From DASWNP01 sp036399175 (GTDB lineage: Bacteria > Acidobacteriota > Blastocatellia > Pyrinomonadales > Pyrinomonadaceae): a DNA stretch of 64,000 nucleotides. This document shows, piece by piece, positions 16,758 to 25,308 of this stretch. A model generated the notes under the pieces. It had not been told where the DNA came from. It made no database searches and saw only the letters and a list, made by a program, of their open reading frames with translations. Both the position numbers and the translations under genes were made by a program. Each line of letters begins with the position of its first letter. The stretch's first letter is position 1. The stretch lies in the NCBI GenBank assembly GCA_036399175.1, contig DASWNP010000036.1, positions 1 to 64,000 of the forward strand, written 5' to 3'.

Positions 16758-18485
16758 ATGGTTGTGCTGCGAAGGGTTCTGTTAATCGGGCTGGGGCTCG
16801 TTCTGCTGACGTTGGGGTGGCTCTGGTGGAATCGCCCGGAGCGTGTGGACATGGCGGCCTACGTTCCGGCGGACGCGTTGATCTACGTCGAGGCGAACAG
16901 CCTGCCGGAGATTGCGGGCGGCATCGTTTCGACCGACGCCTGGCGGGCGCTCGCCCCATCCGCAGGCATCCGGACGGACTTCGGTAAATTCAACCGTTTG
17001 AGCCGTTTGGCAGCTTTCACGGGGCTTGGCTCGGCGGATGCGGTGGTGCTCTCGCGCGCGCAGGTGGGCATTGCCGTGCTCGGCTTCGAGGCGGCGGAAG
17101 CGCCCGCCTCGACCCTGAAGATTACACCGCGCATCGCGCTCGTGGCCGAGACGCACACGAGCGAGTCGCGCGTGAGGGCGGCGCTGGAAAAGCTTGTCGG
17201 CGATTTCGCACGCCGCGCCTATGGCTCGCCACGCGTCGAGCGACAGGAGACGGAGGACACTTTTTTCATCACCTGGACTGCGCCTTCAGACGAGCGTCGG
17301 AAAATCGTCGGGGCTGTGACGGAGAGCATCGCGGTCGTCGGTAACGACAGGGGCGCGGTCGAGGCGTGTCTGGCGGCGAAGCGCGGCGAGCGTCCGGCTC
17401 TGTCGGGCGACGCGCAAATCGAAGCGATGCGCGAGCGGATGGAGTCTGAGGGCGCGCTCGCTTTCGGCTACGTCCCTTCGGGCAGCGCCGCGCGCCTGCT
17501 GGAAATCACGGCTCTGGCCTACGTCGGGCAGCTTTCCACCAACCCGCGCACGCAGAGCGTCGTGGCGAGTATGCTGCCGCCGCTCGCGGGCAAGCTTCTG
17601 GGAAGCGCCGGGTGGAGCGCACGCGTGCGCGACGGCGCGGTCGAGGACAGTTATTTCGTGACGCTGCAAAACGGGATAGCGCCGCGTCTCGGCGAGGCGC
17701 TCGACGCGCCTGTGAGCGCGACCTACGGTGCGAGCGAGTTTCTGCCAGCCGACACGTATCAACTCACGCGTTACAACTACCGCGACCCCGAAACCGCCTG
17801 GCGCGGCTTCGGCGCAGCCATCTCTTCGCAGCTCGACGCGCTGAGCGCGCCCTTCGTCAATCGCTTTCTCGAAGAGGCTCTGAAGCCTTACGGCGTCGAG
17901 TCGGCGCGCGATTTTTTGCGCGCCGCCGGGTCTGAGATAGTCACGGCGCGGCTCGACGACAGTGGCGAGAGCACCGTGCTCGTCGTCGAGGTACGCGACC
18001 GCGAGGCGCTGGAGAGCGAGGTGCGCAAGCGTCTGGGCGCGGGCGCACGCACGACGCGCGTCGGCGATGCCGAGCTGCGCGTCTCGTCAGACGAAGAGCG
18101 GGGCGCGGCCAGTTTCGTCGCAGACCATCTCTTGATGGGTAAGCCCGACGACGTGCGTCGGTGTCTGGAAGCGCGCATGGGAGCGCAGACGCTCGCGTCC
18201 AATGAAGCCTTCAAGCTGTCGAAGCGCAGCCTTTTCGAGACTCAGCCGGGCGGCGTCGCCACGCTCACCGACGCGCGCGACGAGACGCGCACCTTCGTCT
18301 CTTACTTCGCCTCGAAGGGTCGCGCGCCGCGCCTCGAAGACGTGAAAGACGAAACGCTCAGACGCCGTCTCGCCGAGCGCGCCTACGCCGTCACCGAATC
18401 GCGTTTCATCTCCGACGGCTTCGAGAGAAAAACGCTCTCGGCCTTCGGCAACTTCGGCACGCTCGTCACGCGCTTCGCCCCGTAG
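16758..18485 (+). CDS. Uncharacterised membrane-anchored protein (DUF3352-like)
   Basis: 575 residues with one N-terminal transmembrane helix (about 5-23) and a large extracytoplasmic domain beginning AAYVPADALIYVEANSLPEI, a phrase typical of DUF3352-like proteins annotated in acidobacteria and cyanobacteria. The remainder alternates beta strands and helices with repeated units of the type VGDAELRV and ...HLLMGKPDDVRRCLEA; an internal duplication is likely. No catalytic motif seen. ATG at 16758 is used; no strong Shine-Dalgarno. Function unknown. Confidence 0.8.
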   Translation: MVVLRRVLLIGLGLVLLTLGWLWWNRPERVDMAAYVPADALIYVEANSLPEIAGGIVSTDAWRALAPSAGIRTDFGKFNRLSRLAAFTGLGSADAVVLSRAQVGIAVLGFEAAEAPASTLKITPRIALVAETHTSESRVRAALEKLVGDFARRAYGSPRVERQETEDTFFITWTAPSDERRKIVGAVTESIAVVGNDRGAVEACLAAKRGERPALSGDAQIEAMRERMESEGALAFGYVPSGSAARLLEITALAYVGQLSTNPRTQSVVASMLPPLAGKLLGSAGWSARVRDGAVEDSYFVTLQNGIAPRLGEALDAPVSATYGASEFLPADTYQLTRYNYRDPETAWRGFGAAISSQLDALSAPFVNRFLEEALKPYGVESARDFLRAAGSEIVTARLDDSGESTVLVVEVRDREALESEVRKRLGAGARTTRVGDAELRVSSDEERGAASFVADHLLMGKPDDVRRCLEARMGAQTLASNEAFKLSKRSLFETQPGGVATLTDARDETRTFVSYFASKGRAPRLEDVKDETLRRRLAERAYAVTESRFISDGFERKTLSAFGNFGTLVTRFAP

Positions 18486-18516
18486 GCGAACTCCGCCCGG
18501 CGTTTCGGCTTCCGCT

Positions 18517-19887
18517 TTAGCTTTCCGTGTTTGATGGAAAATCGAAAGGACGGTCGGCCAGCACGGCTCTCATGTTGACCTGACCGAAGAGCGTCTCAAG
18601 GTAGGCGGAGAAGCGGTGGAGCACAGGCCCAAGCTCGACAGCGCCGTGCGCCGCCGCCACCTCGTCTGCGAAACGCTCGAAGGCTTCCCAATCCTTGTAC
18701 ATCAGGTGGCGCATGCTTCCGTCCTGAAATGCGTCGAGGCGTTCGAGCAGAGGCGCGAGCGTCGCCCGCTCTCGCTCCTGCTCGACGCGGCGGACGCTTT
18801 CGAGCAGCGCCCAAAGGTCTTGTCGCAGCGCGAGCGATTGCTCGACCTTCGTCTGAAAGGCGTTGAAGAGACGCGCGCCGTTAAGCGTCGGGTTAAAGAC
18901 CTGCGCGAGCGCGACGGTCGATTGCTGAAAAGAGTCGCGCAAAAGCCCGTGCGCCGCTTCGACTTTCGCGTAGAGCGCCGGTGCTGACCTGAGATTGCTC
19001 AGTCCGACCAGCTCGTGGTCGAAAGTCTTCCGCAGCTCCATTCGTATCGCGTAAGCCGTTCCGTCCAACGCCTCGAAGATGCCTGTGTCGAGTCCTTCCA
19101 GACGCAGAGCGCGCTTTTCGATTAACTGCAAAAGCTCGCGCGTCTCTTCGTGAACGAGCGTGAAGATTGGGAGCGACTGTTTGAGCGGCTGGTCGCGCCT
19201 GAGCAGAGCCCCGACGAATTGCAGGCGCGCGAGCAGCAGCGACAGTTGAGAGAAGACCGAAAGGACGTAGGTGGCGAGAGCGTCGGGCGTGAGCTTTTCG
19301 GCGAGGCTCAGAAGAGTCGGCTGCACGCCCTCAAACGCCGCGCGGCGCGACTCGCTCATCAACTTCGAGGCAGCCTCCGACCCGCCAATCACGCGCCCGA
19401 TATTCTTCCCCAAGCTGACCCATTCATAAAAACCGACCGCGCCCTCTTCGACGAGCGCGCCCCCCACATTCCAAAGCTCTCCAATCGCCTCGCTCAAATC
19501 AATCAGAGCGGCGTCGGGCGCGTCGGGTGTGAAAGCCTGCTCGCCTTCGATAAACGAAGCGCCGCCGCGAGAGTCAACCTCTTCGGCCTCCGCCTCGCCC
19601 GTCGCCGCGCCCTCAGTCAGCCTCAGCAGCAGGCTCGAACAACGCATCAGCGCCGACTCCGTGATTCTCAGCTCGCTCGTGAAATCCCTCGTCAGAATCC
19701 CCGCGCGCTCGTTCTCGGTAAGCGGGTGATTGCGCGGCTCGAAGAAGCTTTGCAGGCTGCTCAGCCACATCCCCAGCTCGGCCGCACGCAGCTTTCCGGC
19801 GGCCTCTCTGTCGCTTACCGCCGACGACGAAGCCGAAGCCTGCTCGCTCTCTTTGAGTGATTCGGTGAAATTAAGACCGGATTCCAA
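18517..19887 (-). CDS. Uncharacterised, mostly helical protein
   Basis: About 457 residues, convergent with the preceding gene. I do not recognise the family. The sequence is rich in Leu, Ala, Glu and Arg, without transmembrane segments or a signal peptide, and looks largely alpha-helical (for example ATLAPLLERLDAFQDG). The start is uncertain: TTG at 19887 begins the more protein-like part, while an ATG at 20010 extends the frame through a Cys/Arg-rich stretch that looks non-coding. Codon use matches the neighbourhood, so the gene appears real. Confidence 0.7.
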   Translation of the reverse strand: MESGLNFTESLKESEQASASSSAVSDREAAGKLRAAELGMWLSSLQSFFEPRNHPLTENERAGILTRDFTSELRITESALMRCSSLLLRLTEGAATGEAEAEEVDSRGGASFIEGEQAFTPDAPDAALIDLSEAIGELWNVGGALVEEGAVGFYEWVSLGKNIGRVIGGSEAASKLMSESRRAAFEGVQPTLLSLAEKLTPDALATYVLSVFSQLSLLLARLQFVGALLRRDQPLKQSLPIFTLVHEETRELLQLIEKRALRLEGLDTGIFEALDGTAYAIRMELRKTFDHELVGLSNLRSAPALYAKVEAAHGLLRDSFQQSTVALAQVFNPTLNGARLFNAFQTKVEQSLALRQDLWALLESVRRVEQERERATLAPLLERLDAFQDGSMRHLMYKDWEAFERFADEVAAAHGAVELGPVLHRFSAYLETLFGQVNMRAVLADRPFDFPSNTES

Positions 19888-20086
19888 GTAAAATACACCC
19901 CGCAACCATCTGCACCGAGACGGCGACGCGAATCGTCGCCGCTTACGCAAGACGATTGTAAGCACGAAACGCTTTGAGTAGCAAAACAATTCGTGTTCGG
20001 ACGCATCCATCTTGAGGCTTCGATGCGGTCAGTGTCTCCAAAGGCTTCGAGACCCGACGTTGAGTGACGTTCCACTTCAAACACAT

Positions 20087-20707
20087 ATGACTGAAACCTC
20101 CGAGCTTCTCGTCGCCACGCGGAACGCGGGCAAGGTGCGCGAGTTCGCCTCGCTTCTCTCCGACACGCCGCAGCTACGCATACGCGGCCTCTCAGAATTT
20201 CCCCGTACGACCGAGGTCGAAGAGACCGGCTCGACCTTCGAGGAGAACGCCTCGCTCAAGGCTCGCGCCTACGCCGCGCAGACCGGCCTCTGGACGCTGG
20301 CCGATGATTCCGGCCTCGAAGTAGATGCTCTCGGCGGCGCGCCCGGGGTCTTCTCCGCACGCTACGGCGGACTCCCCGCCACCGACTCAGACCGCACCGC
20401 CCTTCTCCTCAAAAATCTCGAAACCGTGCCCGACCATCGACGCCGCGCACGCTTCGTCTGCGTCATCGCCGTCTTCCGCCCCTCTACCGGCGCCCTCAAT
20501 CTCTTCAGAGGACAATGCGACGGGCACATCGCCCACGCCCCTCGCGGCACACACGGCTTCGGCTACGACCCCGTCTTCGTCCCCGACGGATACAGTCAAA
20601 CCTTCGGCGAGCTTCCCTCAGAGCTAAAACATCATCTCAGCCATCGCGCGCGCGCACTGCGCCCCGCCCTCGACTTCGTCCACCGACAGCTTCAAACGCG
20701 CACTTAG
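20087..20707 (+). CDS. rdgB: XTP/dITP diphosphatase (RdgB/HAM1)
   Basis: 206 residues. Removes deaminated purine nucleotides (ITP, dITP, XTP) by releasing pyrophosphate. The HAM1 signatures are clear: LLVATRNAGKVREF at the N-terminus, FEENASLKARAYA, the catalytic LADDSGLEVDALGGAPGVFSARYGG (key runs DDSGLEVDAL and PGVFSARY) and HGFGYDPVFVPDG. The C-terminal half of the last motif (ELKHHLSHRARAL) carries the usual SHR. I chose the ATG at 20087 because homology starts there; the frame is open further upstream. Confidence 0.96.
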   Translation: MTETSELLVATRNAGKVREFASLLSDTPQLRIRGLSEFPRTTEVEETGSTFEENASLKARAYAAQTGLWTLADDSGLEVDALGGAPGVFSARYGGLPATDSDRTALLLKNLETVPDHRRRARFVCVIAVFRPSTGALNLFRGQCDGHIAHAPRGTHGFGYDPVFVPDGYSQTFGELPSELKHHLSHRARALRPALDFVHRQLQTRT

Positions 20708-21213
20708 CGCGTCTTCAGTCCGAATCAACTACAGGAAAACTTTTCCTGTCGGATGCAAAATATTTTTCATTGACGCTCAGCTTTACGCTCTATAAACTGC
20801 GCGCCTGGGTTGGAGGGATTCGGAAGCGAGGCGAAGCCGGATTGCAATGGAGCATCCGGACTGGGACGGCGGCGCGCCATCGTCGCCGTCCCGAAGAGGC
20901 AGGTGGTCATCTGTTCGAGGCTCTTGTACGAAGGGCAGATGACCACCTGCCCTTTTATCTTCCGGTATTCAAAGACTCAGAAGAACAACGACGCCCTCAT
21001 CCGGCCTCACGCCTCTCTATCTTCAAGCGTTAAAGAATGAGCCTTCGGCGTTGCCTTTGCGTCGCCGCGTCGCTGTCGTGTATTCTCTGGTGAGTCGAAC
21101 ACACGGCGCGACGCGTTTTCGTCTCTTGAAGTTTCGTCTGGATGTAGCGAGCCGATAGGACGTGTGGTTAATGCGTTACGAGTTGCCGACGTTGAATCGG
21201 GAAAATCCTTCGA
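20708..21213. other. Intergenic region with candidate small RNA
   Basis: About 500 bases before tRNA-Pro. A short hairpin (CAGGAAAA...TTTTCCTG) lies near 20731-20749 and may end rdgB transcripts. The candidate RNA at 20797-20957 occupies the middle. Nothing recognised in 20960-21213. Confidence 0.55.
20770..20957 (+). ncRNA. Candidate structured small RNA with promoter and terminator
   Basis: A promoter-like pair TTGACG (20770-20775) and TATAAA (20791-20796), spacing 15, precedes three consecutive perfect stem-loops: CCGGAT/ATCCGG (20837-20859), GGGACGGCG/CGCCGTCCC (20863-20892) and a 16-bp stem GGCAGGTGGTCATCTG with its complement (20898-20951) followed by CTTTTATCTT. The last stem is a good terminator. 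No ORF with coding character spans it. Family unknown; the whole could also be only tandem terminators. Confidence 0.45.
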
Positions 21214-21287
<74 letters not shown>

Positions 21288-21376
21288 CTAATCTCATCGT
21301 TTCCGTCTCTTTCCGTAAATCTTCTGAACCTCCGCAGCTATTGAGCGCCTCAGAGTACGGCTCCCTCCTGAACCCT

Positions 21377-21811
21377 TTACGGGTTCATCCAGCCGGGGCG
21401 CAGTTCGCCTTCGGGCACATTCGACAGGTACGGCTTGATGTCGAGAACGGGCGTGCCGTCGAGCATGTCCACGCCGCCGACGCGCAAAACGCGCCCCTCC
21501 CGCGCGAGCAGCCGTACCACGGTCAGCCCCAACGGGTTTGGACGGCGCGGCGAGCGCGTGGCGAAGACGCCATGAGTGCGGTCGTCGTCCGGCGGGGTGA
21601 ACATGAGTTCGTAGCCGTCCGACTCGTGGAAGACCCAGATGACGTAGAGGTGCGAGAAGCCCTCGATGTCGGCGAGGCCCGGCGCAAACTCCGGCTCAAT
21701 CTCGATGAAGCCTTCAGCCTCATGTTTGGCCCCGCGCCCCTTCGGAATCTGCGAGGTCTCGGTGAAAGGAGTTCTGACAAAGCCGACGGGATGCATACTG
21801 TACTCGTGCAC
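21377..21811 (-). CDS. trmO: tRNA (t6A37) N6-methyltransferase TrmO (TsaA/YaeB family)
   Basis: 144 residues covering the TrmO beta-barrel. TrmO methylates t6A at position 37 of tRNAs reading ACY codons, using SAM. Visible signatures: HPVGFVRTPF at the N-terminus, the IPKGRG segment, IEGFSHLYVIWVFH, and the family motif GVFATRSPRRPNPLGLTVVRL (key run ATRSPRRPNPLG), then LDGTPVLDIKPYL. Length is typical of the short form without a C-terminal domain. It points back towards tRNA-Pro. Confidence 0.92.
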   Translation of the reverse strand: MHEYSMHPVGFVRTPFTETSQIPKGRGAKHEAEGFIEIEPEFAPGLADIEGFSHLYVIWVFHESDGYELMFTPPDDDRTHGVFATRSPRRPNPLGLTVVRLLAREGRVLRVGGVDMLDGTPVLDIKPYLSNVPEGELRPGWMNP

Positions 21812-21934
21812 CTCAAGCCTCTTTCGCGCCGGGGAGTTTAAAACGTGCCCTCGGCTTTCGGACTGTTTGCCACGCAGGGCAGTGTTTCGCTACGCTCTAA
21901 CCACCCGCAATGTGCAACGGAAGGGAGCGATAAG

Positions 21935-22477
21935 ATGACGGAGCATTTAGCAAGCGACCACGCCGAAGTCGATGCCCTGTTCCGCGACCTGTGGCGGGAG
22001 TTCGACGGCGGCGACGCGCGCGGAGTGTTTGAGAAACTCGACTACCTTTGGGCGCGTCTCGCCGTCCACATCAGGGCCGAGCACCTCCATCTCTTCCCCG
22101 CTTTGCTCGCGGCCTCCGAGAGTAGTCAACATGGCGAAGCGGACGACGCGCCGGGGGCGGGGGAGGTGCAGACGACCGTCGAGCGCCTCCGCGAAGACCA
22201 CGACTTCTTTATGCGCGAGTTGGCCGGGGCCGTGAACGCTGCGCGCGAGCCGGCCTCGCAGGACAGTGCGCCCGAGCGTGAACGGCTCCTGCAAATCAGG
22301 GCGCGAGCGTTGGCGGTGGCCGAGCGTCTCGCCGAACACAATCGCATAGAGGAGCAGCAGGTCTACCTCTGGCCCCGCGCGCTTCTGGCCGGAGCTGAAC
22401 TCGACACGCTCCGTGCCGGCGTGCGGCGTGAGATTGAGAACCTTCCCCCTCGCTTCTCGGAAGAGTCGCCGGGGTAA
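21935..22477 (+). CDS. Hemerythrin HHE domain protein
   Basis: 180 residues forming a four-helix hemerythrin-like bundle that binds a di-iron site. Candidate ligands are His in SDHAEVD, the pair in HIRAEHLHLFP, His in REDHDFFM, and LAEHNRIEEQQVYLWP (H and E of the last helix). Such proteins bind O2 or NO or act in iron handling; location next to the nitrate genes fits NO sensing or repair, which is inference. The ATG at 21935 has an AAGGGA Shine-Dalgarno; the frame is open upstream but without homology. Confidence 0.85.
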   Translation: MTEHLASDHAEVDALFRDLWREFDGGDARGVFEKLDYLWARLAVHIRAEHLHLFPALLAASESSQHGEADDAPGAGEVQTTVERLREDHDFFMRELAGAVNAAREPASQDSAPERERLLQIRARALAVAERLAEHNRIEEQQVYLWPRALLAGAELDTLRAGVRREIENLPPRFSEESPG

Positions 22478-22526
22478 ACCACTTCACACCTCGCCCGATT
22501 CTTCAAAAGGGACTTGTGTCTCGCTC

Positions 22527-23339
22527 TCACACGCGCGCCGCCGTGATGATGACGGCGGCAATCTGCCCGCGTCGGCGGCGGAAAACCCTTCGCATCTCGA
22601 AGACTCTCCGACGCGCGTCCCCTTCACGCAACACGTTGAAGGTGAAGCGAAGCGCCCTGAAGAACCCTTCGTCGCGGACGACGCGCGCGGGTTCGAGCAA
22701 CGCCATCGGCGCGGTCTCGACGGCCTTCACCACGAAACCTTCGCCTTCAAGCAGCCGCCGCCATTCCGTGACCGTCAGCGGCCTGACGCCGTGGTGGACG
22801 ACGCCGGTCAGCGCCCGCTCGACCTCTTTGCGCACCTCCCCGCCCACGTCGTCGCGGAGGCACATCTCGTGGATACCGTAGCGCCCGCCGGGTCGGAGTA
22901 GCCGCGCCGCCTCGCGCACGATTCGGCGTTTCGTCTCGTCGGTTTGCATCGTCAGCATGGCCTCGCCGTAGACGACGGTGGACGACGACGCGGGCAGCCC
23001 CGTCTCGGCCGCGCTGCCGACGACCACGCGCCTGCGCTCGCCGACGACGTAGCCTTTAACGATACGCGCCGCCGTCTCGTCGCGCTCGACGGCCGTGTAG
23101 GACGCAGGGCCTAAAGCGAGCGTGAGCCGAGCCGTGATGCCCATGCCGGGCGCGAACTCTACCACGTCGTCCCGTCCGCCGATGCCGAGCGAGGCGAGCA
23201 TCCGGCGCGTCAACTCCATGCCGCCGGGTCTGAGCACGCGCTTGCCCAGACGAGCCAAAACCCAGTGGCCCGGCATCTTTTCGGTCTTGAGACCTCCGCC
23301 GGGATGTGTCGCGGTCATAACGCTCCTCATCTCTTTCAA
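22527..23339 (-). CDS. Class I SAM-dependent methyltransferase
   Basis: 270 residues. Motif I is VVEFAPGMGITARL, followed by an acidic end of strand 2 (YTAVERDE), a motif II region (YGEAMLTMQTDETK) and the post-motif LLRPGGRYGIHEM. The fold is that of small-molecule or lipid methyltransferases (UbiE/PmtA-like), not a DNA or rRNA enzyme. Substrate unknown. It is convergent with the hemerythrin gene and followed upstream by the cupin gene on the same strand. Confidence 0.85.
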   Translation of the reverse strand: MKEMRSVMTATHPGGGLKTEKMPGHWVLARLGKRVLRPGGMELTRRMLASLGIGGRDDVVEFAPGMGITARLTLALGPASYTAVERDETAARIVKGYVVGERRRVVVGSAAETGLPASSSTVVYGEAMLTMQTDETKRRIVREAARLLRPGGRYGIHEMCLRDDVGGEVRKEVERALTGVVHHGVRPLTVTEWRRLLEGEGFVVKAVETAPMALLEPARVVRDEGFFRALRFTFNVLREGDARRRVFEMRRVFRRRRGQIAAVIITAARV

Positions 23340-23520
23340 ACCCCTTTACATTAACCGGCTCTGGTCGGCACGCAGGCCGACCGGCTATTCGAGTCGGGTC
23401 AGCTCGATTGCTTCTGACTTCATTGTGAGCGGCGCGCACCGACGACCGGCGCGCGCCGCCCCGTCTCGCCCAAGGATTACCCTACCCTGCGGGCGAGAGC
23501 CTTTACGCGCAACGCTGGGG

Positions 23521-23844
23521 TCAGCGGCGCACGAGCGTAATGAGCATCGAGAAATTCTCGCTGCCTCTGTTGAACGGCGCGAAGTCGTTCGCCCCGTCTA
23601 CGAAGACTACCTCGCCGGGTCGCAGCTTTATCTGCTCGCCGTCGAGGACGGCCTCGGCCTCGCCCTTGAGCGGCTGGAGCACGATCTCGAATCCCTCGTG
23701 GCGATGCGAAGGCACGGACTGCCCCGGTTTCAGGCAGAGCAGAAGCGCGGTCGTACGCTCCCCCTTGAAAAACACGGGGCGGGCGTACTTTTCGTCCTCG
23801 TATTTTTCGACCTCTTCGATGATGACCCTTTTCATAACCTTCAA
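23521..23844 (-). CDS. Small cupin-domain protein
   Basis: 107 residues, a single conserved-barrel cupin. Motif 1 is PSHRHEGFEIVLQPLKGEAE (two His and one Glu as metal ligands: key run HRHEGFEIV), motif 2 is LRPGEVVFVDGANDFAPFNRG with Asn/Asp in place of the usual His, so metal binding may be altered. Such proteins bind small ligands or metals. Strand and 180-nt spacing allow co-transcription with the methyltransferase gene. Confidence 0.82.
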   Translation of the reverse strand: MKVMKRVIIEEVEKYEDEKYARPVFFKGERTTALLLCLKPGQSVPSHRHEGFEIVLQPLKGEAEAVLDGEQIKLRPGEVVFVDGANDFAPFNRGSENFSMLITLVRR

Positions 23845-24144
23845 CTTCCCCTTGCAGGGCTCCCCGGGAGCCTCATTGCGGGAACATAATGACAGGGGCG
23901 AGCCGCGCGCGAGATGACTTATGTCACACCCGGTTCATTCATTTTCGAGGCCGGGGCTTTCGCGGCCGAGGCGTGCTGGTTTATAATGCCGACACCCTAC
24001 CCTGCTCGTTGTTATGAAATGCAATGTCCCGGCGTGCTGACATCCGGGGCCGTAGTACGGGGACAGGTCTATTCCCCGCCCACGACCCTCAAGTACGCCG
24101 TCAAGTAGTCATCTCTCAGTAGAACCAGGAGGGTTTCCCACTAA
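23845..24144. other. Control region upstream of the nitrate reductase operon
   Basis: About 300 bases between the divergent cupin and cytochrome b genes. It holds a palindrome of Crp/Fnr spacing (23914-23927), a TATAAT (23982-23987) and the Shine-Dalgarno CAGGAGG near 24128 for the cytochrome b gene. Confidence 0.6.
23914..23927 (+). promoter_or_regulatory. Crp/Fnr-type operator and -10 box ahead of the nitrate operon
   Basis: ATGACTTATGTCAC is an inverted repeat TGAC-N4-GTCA, with half-site spacing like Fnr/Dnr boxes. A perfect -10 hexamer TATAAT follows at 23982-23987 with no clear -35, as expected for an activator-dependent promoter. The box centre is about 73 bp before the predicted start site, a class I activation distance. 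The Crp/Fnr protein encoded at 31052 is the natural candidate regulator. Confidence 0.45.
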
Positions 24145-25230
24145 ATGCCGGTGGCGGAAACTACGAATCGTCGCCCCGTCCTGACGGGTCTGGCGGCGTC
24201 GGCCGCGCTGACCGTCTTGGTCGTCGTCGGCTCGCGCAACCTCGAACACTACGACCCGGCGCTCTTCGGCTACACGGTCGCAAGCGTCGTCGCCTTCGGC
24301 GCGCTCGTCTACCGCTACGCCGTCTGGCTCCGGCGTCCGGCCACGCGCGTCTACTGGCGGCGCGGGTGGCAACTCTTCCGCGAGCGGAAGCGGCTGGCGA
24401 AGAACGCCGGGAGCGCCGTCAAGACCGTCGCTCGCAACATGGTCGAGCAGCGCTTTATCGCGCGGCGCGGCTTCACTCGCTGGCTGATGCACGCGCTCAT
24501 CATGTGGGGCTGCGTCATCTCGGCGCTCATCACCTTCCCGCTCGTCTTTGGCTGGGTTCACTTCAAGCTCGAAGGCGACGAGGGCTACCGCGCATACCTC
24601 TTCGGCTTCCCCATGCCGAACGTCATGCAGGGTCGCAGCCTCATCGCCTGGGTCACGTTTCACGCGCTCGACTTCACGGCCGTCATGGTCATCGCGGGCT
24701 GCGCCATCGCCATCCACCGGCGTTTGAACGACCGGGGAGCGATTGCGCTCCAGCAGTTCATGCTCGACTTCGTCCCGCACATGCTGCTCATCTCGGTCTC
24801 GGTGACGGGGCTGATGCTGACGGCCTCCTCGCTCTGGCTCGGCGGCTACATGTACTACTTCATCGCGCTCTCGCATCAGGCGCTAGTCATCATGACGCTC
24901 TTCTACCTGCCTTTCGGCAAGTTCTTCCACATCGTCCAGCGCCCGGCTTCGGTCGGCGTCGAGCTTTACCAGAGGCGAGAGCGCGAGGCGACGCAGGCAG
25001 TCTGCCCGCGCTGCGGGACAGAGTTCGTCGGGCAGATGTGGCTCGACGATCTGAAGGTGGTGGTTGACCGCCTCGGCTTCGACTATTCGATGGGCGACGG
25101 GCGGACGCTCCAGGATTTCTGCCCGCGCTGCAAACGCATTATGCGCGGCCTCTCTTACGCCGCGCTCCCGCGACGCGACGCCGCAGTCTTTCACGGGTCG
25201 CGCGCCGACGGCGGACACGAAGGGAAGTAG
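24145..25230 (+). CDS. Membrane cytochrome b-like subunit with C-terminal zinc ribbon (nitrate reductase operon)
   Basis: 361 residues. About six hydrophobic helices between residues 10 and 270 contain several membrane His residues that could ligate haem b (HALIMWG, HALDFT, HMLLIS, SHQALVI), recalling NarI/DsrM-type quinol oxidases. The C-terminal cytoplasmic part has two CPRC knuckles (CPRCGTEF and CPRCKRI, about 60 residues apart) that probably bind zinc or another metal. It is first in the nitrate operon and likely passes electrons from quinol to the ferredoxin and Mo subunits. Shine-Dalgarno CAGGAGG lies 10 nt before ATG. Exact family name not certain. Confidence 0.75.
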   Translation: MPVAETTNRRPVLTGLAASAALTVLVVVGSRNLEHYDPALFGYTVASVVAFGALVYRYAVWLRRPATRVYWRRGWQLFRERKRLAKNAGSAVKTVARNMVEQRFIARRGFTRWLMHALIMWGCVISALITFPLVFGWVHFKLEGDEGYRAYLFGFPMPNVMQGRSLIAWVTFHALDFTAVMVIAGCAIAIHRRLNDRGAIALQQFMLDFVPHMLLISVSVTGLMLTASSLWLGGYMYYFIALSHQALVIMTLFYLPFGKFFHIVQRPASVGVELYQRREREATQAVCPRCGTEFVGQMWLDDLKVVVDRLGFDYSMGDGRTLQDFCPRCKRIMRGLSYAALPRRDAAVFHGSRADGGHEGK

Positions 25231-25235
25231 TTTCC

Positions 25236-25298
25236 AGTTTTCGGTTTTCAGATTTCAGCTAAGAGCATGCGCTTGCTGAAATCTGAAAACCGAAAACT
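25236..25298. repeat. Heptamer hairpin E (GTTTTCG/GATTTCA family)
   Basis: A perfect 24-bp inverted repeat (25236-25259 with 25275-25298) around a 15-nt loop. Arms read as 7-bp units GTTTTCG GTTTTCA GATTTCA. It begins 5 nt after the TAG of the cytochrome b gene and ends 10 nt before the ATG of the Mo subunit, without a Shine-Dalgarno. Confidence 0.92.
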
Positions 25299-25308
25299 AA
25301 AAACAGTC

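Noticed and set aside
25267..25308. Upstream ATG of the nitrate reductase gene
   Set aside because: The extra 14 codons are simply the right arm of hairpin E read in frame; the ATG at 25309 begins the conserved protein.
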